Of a stretch of DNA of 64,000 nucleotides, positions 9,825 through 21,100 are shown in pieces. Positions within the stretch are counted from its first letter, which is position 1, and the number at the start of each line of letters is the position of its first letter. Source of the stretch: Papaver somniferum (Eukaryota > Streptophyta > Magnoliopsida > Ranunculales > Papaveraceae); contig NC_039361.1 of the NCBI RefSeq assembly GCF_003573695.1, forward strand, positions 93,994,279 to 94,058,278, in the 5' to 3' direction. The notes beneath the pieces are model-generated. The model made no database searches and was not told the origin of the DNA. It saw only the letters and a list, made by a program, of their open reading frames with translations. The position numbers and the translations under genes were made by a program.

Positions 9825-10498
9825 AGGCAAACACGAAAATATCTAACAATATGTGTTTGGTGCGATCCGACCTATAAGAAATTGAATCTAATGGTTGATT
9901 CAGTTAACGTAATGGCATGATTTGACTACTTCAAAAACTCGTGGTGGAAGACGCGAATGAAGTATGTAATACTCTTATTCCTAAATGTATTAGGAAATTG
10001 GAATTATGTCTATGTATGTCTTGAGGGACTTACATAATCAGCTGGATATCATAGTATTGTATATCATTACCCTGGATACTAACATGTTTAGTAACAATGA
10101 TACAATGGTCTACGAGACAGGTTGTATCTCGAAAATGCATAAGATTCCTCTCAGAATTTTTTTATTATATAAACCATGCCTACTGTGTTCTTGAAAAATC
10201 TGGAATCTTAAATATATTTTGGATATCCTTTCAAAGTATATATATGTACATTTTCAGATCTAAGACTGTCAATGTATCGCTACCTAGGATGTGATTTTGG
10301 AAACCTTGTAACCTTACAAGGAATGATTTTTCAGTTAATAATTCTATTAACAATGGATTGCTTCATACACCTCACAACTGTTTTAATGAAGCAAGTGATC
10401 TTTTGAAATATTACAGGATTTATGATTCTAATGGTAAACAAATACCATATTATGTTCAAATTTATCTTTGCATACTCTAATAAAAAATTCTTGAGTGA
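9825..10498 (+). mobile_element. Decayed internal region of the host LTR element
   Basis: Between the PBS and LINE F. No ORF of meaningful length survives; two short frames near 10,006-10,294 overlap in different frames and show no family motif. By position this corresponds to the gag-like ORF of element H (55,826-56,428). It ends in the 17-bp target site of LINE F. Confidence 0.55.
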
Positions 10499-10570
10499 TT
10501 TTTTTTTTTTTGTTAAGTCAAAAAATTATATTGATAAAAAAGATATTTACAAGATAGAAATAGGAGAAAA

Positions 10571-10587
10571 GAGATCAGACTGACCCC
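10571..10587 (-). other. LINE 3' hairpin (element F)
   Basis: On the minus strand, GGGGTCA-gtc-TGATCTC, seven pairs with two G-U. The stem is the same as in E while the loop differs (gtc against cat). Confidence 0.65.
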
Positions 10588-10666
10588 AAAAACTCCTAAA
10601 ACCTATTTAAAACGATAATAAATTACATTTGGAGATTCAATTGAACTTAAGAAAACTGGGCGACCT

Positions 10667-13600
10667 TCAAATTAAATTAAAAACACGTTTTTGAAATAAA
10701 GACCAACAAGGATTCTTCTTTTCATACACTTTTTTGTTTCTAGTGAACCATAATTCTGAACGCACAACCAAATTCACTACCAACCACAAATCCTTAACAA
10801 TACCACTATGATTTTTTTCCTCATGGTAAGAAGTAATAATATCATAATGAGGTTTTATTTTGAAAATACCTTCAATCCACTCCCAATCTTGCCGCGCAAA
10901 ATTACAGCTCCAAAGAATATGTTGGAGAGACTCCTCCTCAATCTGACACACACTACATTTGGATGCAAGTTGAAATTTGAATCTGCTGCGTACTTTATCA
11001 AGAGTTGCACAAGCACCACGAATAAACTTCCAGTTTTGAGCCGCTAATGAAGGATGCACCACCCTCTTCCATAACAGCCTCTCCTCCCTCAAAATAGGAT
11101 ATTTCTTCCTAATCAACTCCCTAGCTGCCCTGACAGAAAATTTACCTTGTAAATCAGGCATCCAAATACGCCTATCCACTCCCATATGTATTTTTGGTAA
11201 ATCTTGTTGCACCATACCAGCACTTAAAAGGAGATGCAAATGAACTCCTTGAATCTGCCAATCACCTTGCACAATAATATCACAAACACGAGCTGATCTG
11301 TCTAAATCCCTGCGATTCAAAACACTAGCTAGGGTTGTATCTCCATACCAAATATCAAAGAATAAAGAAGTATCCCTACCGTCACCAATAAAACACTTCG
11401 TGTTATTCACCATCTCCTTATGAACCCAGCAAAGACCAGGAAGAATAGAAGATTTTACCCCCGCCATCTTAATACGTCCATCCCTACAAGTGAATTTTGC
11501 TTCCAAAAACCGTGCCCACCTCTTACGAGAAGATTTTATAGACCACCACAATTTCATCAGCAAAGCTTTATTCATAGTCCTTAGGCTAGTGATCCCAAGA
11601 CCACCTTCCTTTAAAGGACTACAAATCTTATCAAAACCTACTACAAAAGCTCTAGAAAGATTAGAATCACCCGACCATAGAAAATTACGAATCACACGCT
11701 CACATTGAAGAGTGAATTTTACCGGACATTTGTACACAGCCATGTTATGAATGGAATAGATCGAAAGAACATTCTTAACAAACACAACTCTATCTTGAAA
11801 AGATAACATCTTACCTTTCAGAACCGAAAGTTGATCCCTCAACTTATCAACAACGTTGCTGATGTGACTATAATTTACCACTCCCGGCATCACCTTAACT
11901 CCCAAATACCTATCTGGAAAGTTAGAAATTGCCATACCCAAGAATGTAGCAATGGTCTGGCGCCTACTCAAAGTCCCACCACCAAAGTAAATCTTGCTCT
12001 TCTCCCTACAAACCCTCTGACCTGAAGCTTGCTGGTAATTCTCCAAAAGTTTCACCAAATTCTTCACACTCTTCATATTTCCCTTGCAAAAAATCATAAT
12101 ATCATCAGCAAAAAATAAATGAGTTGGAGCAATACCCTTACGCTTACCATATAAGACATATCCTTATCTGAAAGAGTTTAGTGATGTTGCGGCTAAGCAC
12201 ATCCTCAATCAAAACAAAAAGAGGAGAAGAGGATCCCCCTGCCGTAAACCCCTATTAATCTTGAAGTAACCCTCCGGACTACCATTAAGAAGAATAGAAA
12301 TACGCGCCGATTCAGAATTTTCCAAATCCAAGAGCACCAATCTTCAGAAAAACCATACCTTCTAAAAACTTCAAGAACAAAAGACCAGCTCACAGTATCA
12401 AAAGCCTGAGAGATATCAAGCTTCAAACCCAAATTACCGTCCTTCCTTTTGATGTGCAATTCATTCACCATCTCAGAAGCTAAACTAATATTCTCATGGA
12501 TATTCCTTCCCTTCATGAAAGCCACTTGCTCTTCAGACACCAACTTACCCAACACACTACCAAGCCTCGTAGCCAAGATTTTAGTAAAAATCTTAAAAAG
12601 AAATTACTTAAACCAATCGGCCTAAAGTTCTTCAAACTAGCAGCTCCCCTAACCTTTGCAAGCAAAAGAATAACTAGAATTAACCCCATTAGGAATGGTT
12701 TTAGAAGACCAGCAATAAGTAACCGCTAAAATCAGATCCCTAATAATCTCCCAACAATGTCTATAAAAACACCCCGAGAAACCATCCGGACCAGGCGCAC
12801 TATCAGCTCCCAAATCAAAAACCGCCTGTTTAATCTCATCACAAGTAGGAATAGCATCCAACATATGCGACTCTTCCACAGTAATAGAATCATGATCATA
12901 ATCAAAAAGAGTTTCACTTACCTGACTATCCTCACCATTGAATTTAGCCTGATAATAAGAAACCACATGAGCACTAAGATGAACCGGATCGTAATAGTAC
13001 TCCCATCTTCAGCAACAAGCTCCGAGATTGTATTAGCACTTCTACGAATTTTAATAGAGTTGTGAAAGAAAGAAGTGTTACTAGAACCCTCCAACAACCA
13101 CTTATTTCTAGATTTTTGCTTTAACATTATATTCTGCTGCCTTTGAATATCTTGAACCTCAACAAGAGCATCCTTCATATTATTAAGTTTAGAAACATCA
13201 AAAGGATCCATCTAATTTCTACTAGCTACCTCAAACTTACGAGTTGCTTGCTTTAATCTAGCATTGACATTGCCAAAAAATTGATTCCATAACTTGATAG
13301 CCTCCTTCAACCGCTTCAATTTGAAAGGAAAGATAAAACCATGATTACCATACACCGGCGCATCCAAGATAACTCCACCATCTTCAAAAAATCCGGATGG
13401 AAAACCACATCTTCTGAATACGAAAAGGAGCACGTCTAGGCCGAGGATCACAAAAAGGAAAACCAATAAGAGTCGAATGGTCAGAAACTTCCCTAGGAAG
13501 AGCTTTACACCGCCAATTCGAAAACTTAGACAACCAAGGTTCATTAATAATAGCACGATCCAACTTACTAATAATTCTACCAACACCAGCTGACCATTGG

Positions 13601-14129
13601 TCCAAGTAAACTTAGACCCCAACGAATCAGCTTCAAACAAGTTATTATCCTCCATCCAATCAGAAAACTCATTAATACAAGAGACGAGTTACCCTACCCT
13701 ACCTTTTTTTCATCTTGACGAAGAACACAATTGAAATCACCCATAACCAACCAAGGAGTAGTTGCGTCAACACACAAGTTGACTCCAAAGCCTCCTTCGA
13801 AAACTTGAATATAACTAGCATGAACAAAAGAGATAAAACCCCCTCAGTTTTAACCGTAATGGCCTGCTAGACATATTAATCACCACCGGCTCCTCAATAC
13901 AATCATCCCAAAGAATCCACAAATTACCCAAAGAACTAGAAGTAGAATTATGAATTACCTTTTTATTATAACCAGCCAAATTTAACCTTATCATAACATT
14001 GTCAGTGTAACGAATCTTAGGCTCAGCAATACAAAGTACAACCGGCTTGAACTCATGCACCAACTTACGTAACTTACTACCCGCTTCCACCTTCGCCACC
14101 CCATTAATATTCCAATAGAGAACTCTCAT
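10667..14129 (-). pseudogene. LINE F ORF2: endonuclease + RT + zf-RVT, RNase H deleted
   Basis: Starts near 14,129 with the endonuclease N-terminus (VLYWNINGVAK, CIAEPKIR). Further endonuclease motifs are WLVMGDFN-like sequence near 13,740, FTWTNGQ near 13,600 and SDHSTL near 13,480. The linker follows (WLLEGSSNTSFFH, SAPGPDGFSG). RT motifs are KLDISQAFDTVSW and HLFFADDIMIF. A long open stretch, 12,097-10,667 (476 codons), covers the thumb and zf-RVT (CSVCQIEEESLQHILWSC). Frameshifts interrupt the endonuclease, linker and RT; one is shared with E (12,595-12,599). Relative to E, about 545 bp including the whole RNase H is missing at about 10,670, so translation stops early. Usual plant L1 ORF2 length is roughly 1,200-1,400 residues. 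Confidence 0.9.
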
Positions 14130-14199
14130 CAGGAAACACTCTTCTTATTTATGAATAGCTTGTGGAATCTTGCTAGGAATCCTACTTTGTAAAACAGGT

Positions 14200-15853
14200 G
14201 AGACACCCTTCTAACTCGGTTTCCCAAAGCATTCACTTCAGAATCCGAATCTGATTTGGAATCATAAAACGTTGTTGAGAAGAACTAGAACTTGTAAGCA
14301 AAACCCGCTTGGTTTCCTACTTTTCTTTGGCATATCCACTGGTATTTCCGCCCACTTAACACCCTTAACACCTGATGAAGCTTTCTCAGGCGTCAACTCT
14401 TCATCCGAACTACCTCCAGAAGAGTTTTCAGCAGCATCCGAACCCCCTCCCGAAAAGTGTTCAGCATCATCATTATCAACACCCAACTCATCATTCAAGA
14501 CATTGAACTTATTAGGAGAAACCACAATAGAAGCTTCAGCAACAGCTCTGTAGCTTGAGATATCCTCAATATTATCAACCACCATGTCTTGCAAAGACTT
14601 ATTACCAGCCTCAACCGGCTAAAAGAAGAACTAGCTCATTCCTGTCACTAGAGTGATTAGTTCTTGCCAATTCACCACTCTTAGTTGACTTAGATGAGGT
14701 TGCAATTTCAACCATTGACAACCCTAGCCAAACCCTTTTTCAAAGCTAACGCCTTCTTAGCCTTCTCAAAAGCTTCAGACGCTGCATGAAGATTGGCTTC
14801 AGTAGACGAATTCATTCTCCAAAGCAACCGCACTCTCCACCAAACCAGCTTCAACCACCCCATTCCCACAGCTCCACCATGCCCTACAGCAAGAGCATCA
14901 TCCACATTATCACCAGCACGTTAACAACCTCATTAACCACAACAGCACCACGTTCACACCACCTACAGCAGCGCCAACACCTACAGCACAGCGTTTGTAC
15001 CCTCACCAGTGGTCATCCTCTCCAGCACCTACCTTACGGTTTCTCCTATTACGCACATTCTGCCACTCCCCTTTCGCATCAGCCTTAGACGATTTCATCA
15101 TTCTTTGGTTGTCTTCTACATTCATCATTACTATGACCAATTATGCAGCACTTCATACAAATTTAGGTGATTTTGGGATATCCAAGTATTGCCAAAACGT
15201 CCTCCCCCCAGCTGTTATCTTAATTCTACTTGGAATATGTTTTGCAAAATCCACATCTACCAAAACTGAGCAAAGTTTCCATACTCCAGATTTAGGGTTC
15301 TTTGATCAACCACAATTGGAGTCCCTAAAAATTTTCCCATTGATAACAAGTTCTTCTCAGTCCATAGTTCTGCATGTAAACCAGGAAAGTAAACCCATAC
15401 GTTTGCATGGGAAGTTTTTTGACGATCAGGATCAAAACCTGGGTACCAATCCATTAACTTGAGTTCATGATGTTGAACAAACCACTTTGTACGTCTGATT
15501 CTCTCCTTAGTTTCCTCATCTTGTAGCATAATAACAAAGAAACCTTTTCCCATAGTCATAAACCTAACAGAATTAGGGTTAATCTGCCATTGAGAGATTA
15601 AAACTGTTTTAACCTCAAAGAACTTCAGTCCCGTGAATTTTAATCTTGCAATGAAGCTGTGTTGAAAGGGTTTACAACCCTCTTCATAGAAGTCCGCAGG
15701 TATAACAAGGGATGGCTCTCCATCAATCAGAGTAGGATTAGGTAAACTAGTAATATCAACTCCTGTTGGCTTTAGGGTTTGTTTTTCCTTTACCTTGTCC
15801 GCAAAGGATTGGTGTTGCTGAATCCGTGAAGAACTATGATTATCTTCTACCAT
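14200..15853 (-). pseudogene. LINE F ORF1: DUF4283 + zinc knuckle
   Basis: The ATG at 15,853-15,851 opens about 198 codons of DUF4283 type (SFADKVKEKQTLKP, GEPSLVIPADFYEEGC, FQHSFIARLKFTGLKFFEV, KGFFVIML, FLGTPIVVDQRTLNL), ending by frameshift at 15,257. The downstream sequence continues in other frames with HIPSRIKITAGGRTFWQY and a zinc knuckle (CMKCCIIGHSNDEC, one base deleted). The C-terminal piece 14,594-14,262 has FNVLNDELGVDNDD, a Gly/Ser/Asp-rich stretch and KKSRKPSG. It is clearly related to the ORF1 of the half-LINEs up to the FNVLNDELG block, but I do not see their PAFR..YFKEK domain. Confidence 0.83.
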
Positions 15854-15987
15854 ATTATCCAAAATGAATGAAACCTACGTGAAAAAAAAAACCTAAACCC
15901 TTGTGTTTTCGCCAGAGTTTCTCTCTCCTTTCATGTTTTCGAAAAGAATACACAAAAGTATGTTTTCTAAAAAAAATTCTTGAGTGA

Positions 15988-16297
15988 ATTTCAAATGATG
16001 TTATCAAATTCTGGTAATAAAAGAGTAAACAGATGTTTGGACAGAAACATATAATCAATCTGAGATAAAGATCCAGACCATGAAAAACTGTTTTTCCAAA
16101 AGAAAGACTTAGATAAAAAATTGGAATTGTATCCCCACAAGCTTCGGTTTCCGGTTTTGGTAGAATTTCCTAAATATAGTTATTTCCGGTTTTTGATATA
16201 TATTCTTCTTATAAAAGATAACCTCTTGCTATGTTCAAAAACATATCGGGGAAGATTGATCGAAACCGTAACTAGGGTTTTTCATATTTTCGCAAAT
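15988..16297 (+). mobile_element. Host LTR element, internal non-coding region before the second ORF
   Basis: Sequence that continues from 10,498 once LINE F is removed. No ORF. It contains a TATA-like box at 16210-16217. Confidence 0.5.
16210..16217 (+). promoter_or_regulatory. Internal TATA box upstream of the second ORF
   Basis: tataaaag, 88 bp before the ATG at 16,298. Element H has an identical octamer (56,609-56,616) upstream of its homologous ORF, so an internal promoter is plausible. Confidence 0.45.
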
Positions 16298-16821
16298 ATG
16301 AGAAAAAGGAAATCAAAGGAAGAAAACTCTGAAACAGACAAACTGGTTTTAAATCCATTTATTCCTCCTGGAGATATTGAGAAAATCAAGTATCCTCACT
16401 TGATCAAAGATAAACATGATCGTACAATCTTCGTGGATAATACATGCTTTGAAAGATATCAAGCTCTAAAGGGAGTAAGTTTCACTACAGAAAAGAGATT
16501 TGATCCAGATGTTTCAGAAACCAATTATGTGAAGTTTTTTCAAAACCGGATCTGGGGAAATATGTTCGGGTTTGAAAAATATTCACATGATATATTAAGA
16601 ATTTTTTATGTTAATATTAATATTAATCATGAAAATCTTACTTTTAGTACTTTGATTGGAAGTATTGTTCATCATATCGACAGAAAGATGACATCAAAAA
16701 TCATCAATTACAAAGTGAAAGGAAATCATATGATTACCGATTCTGAAATTGAGCACTTTTTTTTTGCTAGGTCAAAATGATTTATTAAAGCAAAAAAACG
16801 TAATTACAAGAATTACAAAAT

Positions 16822-16840
16822 GGGAGGCTCTAGGCCTCCC
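16822..16840 (-). other. LINE 3' hairpin (element G)
   Basis: GGGAGGC and GCCTCCC separated by a 5-nt loop, seven Watson-Crick pairs, upstream of TTGTAATTCTTGTAATTACG. Confidence 0.7.
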
Positions 16841-16936
16841 CATCCCCATAAACCATAGGGGCATAAAACTCCAAAAATTCATAAATAAAGCTCCTAAACA
16901 CTTTAACAAATAGCATAAAGAAGAACAATAAGAAAA

Positions 16937-19373
16937 TTAAAATCGTTTTCGCCCCTTATTTCCGACTCTAAAATTCTTCTTCTTGGGAACGAGACCAGCA
17001 ATTATTTGAGTCAAATCATAGTCTCCATAAGTCTCCTTGTATTCATCTTCATAATCAACATAAGGTTCATCATAGTCATAATCCTCTTCATTTTCATCTG
17101 AAGCATAATTACCTCCCGGAACAAGCTTAATATGAGATTGAGCTTTCTTCCTAGTTGACATTCTATCCATTTGCTCATTTTTTTCCTTGAAATAGTCTTT
17201 TCTAAAGGCTGGATTTCTAATGAAATTATCACGCACTTCATCAGTCTGAATGGTGCTTTCCTCCTCTAGTTCCTCTTTTGTCAAAATATTATTCATATCA
17301 AAAACACATTCGTCTAACCCGATTTGGCTAGGAGTTCCTCATTGGACCTAGAATTAGTAGCCATGATTTTGGCAGCTTGCTTGGCCACTTTGCTAGCTTG
17401 CTTCCTTGTTAGAATATCTGCATCAACTTCACCCCAATCTTTCGAACCCATACTATTATCTGTGTCACTAGAATCATCTTGTTCATCCTCCACCAAAACC
17501 TCACTAGTATCATTAGCAAGGCCTAACTCAGATTCTAGGGCACCATACTTGTTATTCACCACTAATTCTGTTTGAAAAATCTCATCCACAAAAGGAGTTT
17601 CAAAAGATTTAAATTTAAAAGGAGTACCTTTGTTTGGGGAGCTCTTACTCTTTACTGTTTTCCAATCATCTTTCGTTGTATCAGACTCCTTACAAACTCA
17701 CGCATTTTTCTTGGATCCTGTCTTGCCTTCAACGGAAATAACATTCAAACTAGAAACTGAATTATGCACGGTTTTATTTTCCAAAGAAGAGTTTGATTTG
17801 GCCACGGACACAGTTTGAACCAATACAACGTTTTTAGCTCCCAAACTGGAGTTTGGGTTGGATACGGACTTATCCATATGACTGTCCGTATTTTGCGTGG
17901 ACACTGATTTAATCCCAGAAGTTTGCTTGGTCACGGACTCAGAAGTTTCCAAATTAACAGAATTCTTCTTGGTCACGGACTGATGTTGAGTATTCATACC
18001 CTGAGAAGTTTGGTTTGACACGGAAGTTAGTTGAACCACAGACTCTTGCTGAGCTTCCAAAGTTTGCACGGACTGAACTCCCAAATTTTGCATGGACTGA
18101 GTAGTTTCCAAAGACAGGCCATTAGTCCCGGATTAGAATTGCTTGCTAGACTTCCCTTACGAACTATCTGCATTGCAGAATTTTTACGTATAGCATGATC
18201 CTTTTTTGCTGCAATATTGTTTTTACATCTCATCAACTTAATCTTTTCTTCACGATACTCAATAACAGCTTTGTCGAGCTGCTCTTCTAGCTGTTTATCA
18301 TCAGCATTCTCATGAACAACGTCAAAAATCTCCTTCCCAGATTGCACATTAACTTATGTCATATTCTCATTCCCGGTCTGCAAACTGTCACTTGCTGCAA
18401 TTCCCAACTCTACAGACTGATAAGCATGATCTGCATGGGAGCCATGCAAATTACCATGCATATTAGTCTTTCCACGCACTTCCCTCCAAGCATACTTTTT
18501 ATTTGTATTGCTAACCTCTTTACCATCCTTGGATTTTTGAATCTGATTTTTGTGAGACTCAACAGATTTAGAACCTCCCAAAAGCTTGCGAGCAGCAAGA
18601 CAATTTTCGAACTTATGACCCATAAACTTACAATGTGTGCAAAACTTGATATTCTCCAAATCCTGAACTTCTACATATTTCCAAAACTCATTGCCATTAG
18701 CTTTCAAACGAATTCTTTTGGGAATTGGTTTAGCAAAATCAATATCAATAAGCACAACAGCATAGTTCCCAACATCATGATCCAAAGTTTTCTGATCAAT
18801 AGCAATCGGTCTACCAAGAATTTTAGCAATGGATAATAGAATTATTTTCGTCCATAATTCAATGTATAATCCAGGGAAGCTTACCCAAACAGTAGCACAA
18901 GAAGTATTTTGTCTCTCCGGATCAAAATTAGGGTAAAAATTGAAAACCCTAAGTTGTTGATCCTGCACTACCCACGTATCACCATGCCAAACATGTTTTT
19001 TATCTTTAGTTGTAGTTAACTTGATGATGAAAAAACCCTTTGTCATTGGTACCAACTTACTCCTCCTATCACCAAGTTTCCATTGCGCTTCTAAAACTTT
19101 CTGAACTTCATTAAGTTTTAACCCTTTAAAATTCAATCTCCCAATAAGACTGAATTGAAAAATCTCACGCCCTTCTTGTGTAAGTTCTAAAGGTAAATCC
19201 AAGGCTGGTTCCTTTTCATACAAAGATGCATCAGGTAGAGATAGTAAATTAGAATCGTTTAGCATATAGGGTTTTTTTTACCCTTAACCAAATCAGCAAA
19301 AGACACGGTTTTATTCTCATTAGGATTCTTAGAAGAATCAGAAGTTTCCCCCGTCTTGAATCACCTAAAAGAT
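16937..19373 (-). pseudogene. ORF1 protein of half-LINE G
   Basis: Broken ORF1 of roughly 800 codons. An N-terminal frameshift lies near 19,275, where the segment NKTVSFADLVKGKK is in another frame. Then come 303 open codons (19,265-18,354) with DUF4283 (FQFSLIGRLNFKGLKLNEV, KGFFIIKL, ILGRPIAIDQKTLDHDV) and a zinc knuckle FCTHCKFMGHKFENC. An in-frame TAA at 18,356-18,354 is followed by a coiled coil (QLEEQLDKAVIEYREEKIK). After a frameshift near 18,135 there is a Ser/Thr/Gln/Asn-rich region with recurring SV(T/S) motifs (18,111-17,698) and a TGA. The C-terminal domain ends the ORF (WGEVDADILTRKQ, NPAFRKDYFKEKNEQ, IKLVPGGNYASDENEE, FRVGNKGRKRF). It is the same protein family as C and related to B and D. 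Confidence 0.87.
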
Positions 19374-20056
19374 GATCCAATATGAAGGAATGGACGTGAG
19401 AAATATGAAACCCTAAAAAAATCGCCAAAGAATCTTGGAGAGAAAATTTTGCATCTGCCACCTCTGAAATTGAGCACGATAACATTTCAAAACTTATCAC
19501 TGGTAAAACTGTTGAATGGAAAAAGGGAAAGATGCTAACCAAAGATGTACCCTTCTACTTAAGGATTTTCGGCAAACTTGTTGTAGCAACCCTTTTTTCT
19601 TGTACAAGAGATTCTTCACAATGGAGTAAAGAATTTGTTGAATCTTTATACTACCTCCTATAAGGCAAATTTTTTTTTGACATATGTGGATTAATTATAA
19701 ATCAAATGATTAAAATCATTGAATCTATCAATACCACAACATTCCATAGAAATCTTGGATATCCCTGTCTCATCACCAAGATGTGTGAAAACGCAATGGG
19801 GAACAACTATGGAGATGAGAAAAACACTAAAACTATCTCTCAAGGAATTATCAAGCGGATGAGTGGAACTCAAAAGGGATATAGTATCTCATATGATCAA
19901 ATCTATAGCAATGGAGCTCTCATGTTCCACATTTTACGTCTTGGGAGACAATTAGACTGTATTCAGAAACAGTTGGCCTTTGCCTATAGAGATGATCCGG
20001 AAACTCATGAAGGAATCCTAGTGATCAATAATGAGTTTCTAAAAGGTGAATAAAAA

Positions 20057-20664
20057 TAAAACTCTGAAGAAGATTCTGATGAGCAAACAAATGAAGATTA
20101 ATTTGTCTTCAAGAGGGAAAATAGACATTAGTTTTTGATTATTTCAATAAAGTCTATTATGAATAAAACTATATATTATTTATGAATAAAATTATTATTT
20201 TATAATTTTTCTTGTGATAGTTTTCGATTACATAGCATGTGATTGAATGCTTTATTTTATTGCTACGTATATTTACGGGATGTTTGACTTGGGTTTTCAT
20301 AACCATAATATTCGATCTCATATGGTGTGAATCCTTATGGTGACTTTTTGGTTTAGCAGGATTAAGTTCTAGCCCATGTTGGTAGGCTTTATCAAAGGAT
20401 CATAAGGAGTTCCGATTGAAACTCATGTGTGAAAAAGACACAATATGTTGAACCGTTTTTGGTTTAGCATAAAAGCATTTCTGTTTCGGGTTTTCAACTT
20501 TTGCATCACATTAGTTAAAACCGATTTTCAACATTTCTCTGGTAAAGGTTGGTGTTTGTTGTTGTTATTTTGTCTTGAAAGAGATTGACAACACAGTGAT
20601 ATTCTACCCCTGAAAGATACGAAGAAATGGGTGAAGAGGATGCGGAATTTGAGGTAACGAATTT
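20057..20664 (+). mobile_element. 3' non-coding region of the host LTR element
   Basis: After the ORF stop. A purine-rich run (aagagggaaaa, about 20,112-20,122) could be a polypurine tract but I cannot confirm it. No coding region is supportable. ttttggtttagca recurs around 20,347 and 20,457. Confidence 0.4.
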
Positions 20665-21100
20665 GTTAGTTAATCGTTTTCCTGTTTAAGAAAAGACTGA
20701 TTTTATTGCATATATTTATTGCTTTTGCTTAACAAATTTTCGGTACAATTGATGTTTATTCCACTATTTGTGTATGGATGTGTGTGTGATTCAATTGTTT
20801 CTGGTTAAGAAAAACTATTTTATCTTTCTTTATGGTTTGGTATCAATTGTTTAGGCTTACGAAATTTCGGTGCAATTGCGGTACTATAATGTCTATGTTT
20901 GTTTCAATTGCTTCCGGTTGAGGTAAATAATTAAGCAAGTTGATTTATTTGGTTTGTATGAATTATTTATGGCTTAACAAAAAGGTTTTCGAGATCAATT
21001 GTTTAGTCCAATTCGATTCCGGATAAGAGAAACTAAGTCAATTCTGATCTTAGTTAGACTTATCAAAGTGGAGGTTTCGGTTATTCAAGTCTAATCGAAT
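20665..21100. repeat. Degenerate ~120-bp tandem repeat, about four copies
   Basis: The motif tcaattgtttctggttaag and variants occurs near 20,671, 20,792, 20,911 and 21,007. Each is followed about 55-65 bp later by ggcttaacaaa...tttcgg...caattg variants (about 20,727, 20,852, 20,974, 21,057). Copies are strongly diverged, so the array is old. It lies between the second ORF and the next LTR, where 3' UTR repeats of plant LTR elements are often found. Confidence 0.6.

Larger units (their letters stand above)
10499..15970 (-). mobile_element. LINE F: near full-length two-ORF L1-clade LINE
   Basis: 5.47-kb insertion flanked by a perfect 17-bp duplication, aaaaaattcttgagtga, at 10482-10498 and 15971-15987, with poly(T) at 10499-10511. 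Read on the minus strand: a 5' UTR of about 115 bp, ORF1 (start about 15,853), ORF2 (start about 14,129) and the 3' UTR. It is the only copy here with both ORFs. It is defective: ORF1 and ORF2 have frameshifts, and the RNase H domain is deleted. Its 5' UTR resembles that of half-LINE G (TGGCGA, AGGGTTT, TTTCACGT-like blocks before TTGGAT), which supports derivation of the half-LINEs from this type. Confidence 0.94.
16757..19462 (-). mobile_element. LINE G: full-length ORF1-only LINE, subfamily 2
   Basis: 2.71-kb insertion with a perfect 15-bp duplication, tctgaaattgagcac, at 16,742-16,756 and 19,463-19,477, and poly(T) at its left end. On the minus strand it has a 5' UTR of roughly 90 bp, one ORF and a 3' UTR; no ORF2 is present. 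With B it shows that the full-length half-LINE is about 2.5-2.7 kb. Confidence 0.94.
16298..20053 (+). pseudogene. 'Putative plant transposon protein'-type ORF split by LINE G
   Basis: The reading frame starts at ATG 16,298, runs to 16,756, is broken by LINE G and resumes in the same frame at 19,478 after the duplicated site, ending at 20,053. Together that is about 345 codons with one in-frame TAA (19,661-19,663). Motifs fit the domain found in many non-autonomous plant LTR elements (Transposase_32/PF20167 type, from memory): ILRIFYVNIN and FSTLIG, then FYLRIFGKLVVATLF, DICGLIINQMI and LGYPCLITKMCENAMG. The function of this family is not known to me. Before LINE G the ORF had at most the one stop, so the loss is recent compared with the decayed first ORF. 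Element H has a truncated homologue at 56,793-57,290. Confidence 0.8.

Noticed and set aside
10006..10294. Two overlapping short frames after the first PBS as genes
   Set aside because: They overlap in different frames, lack motifs and lie in a decayed internal region.
14786..15462. Plus-strand frames opposite ORF1 of LINE F
   Set aside because: They are antisense shadows of ORF1 coding sequence on the minus strand.
16121..16297. Upstream extension of the ORF at 16,298 to 16,121
   Set aside because: It would run through the TATA box and leader. The ATG at 16,298 follows them and starts the conserved basic N-terminus.
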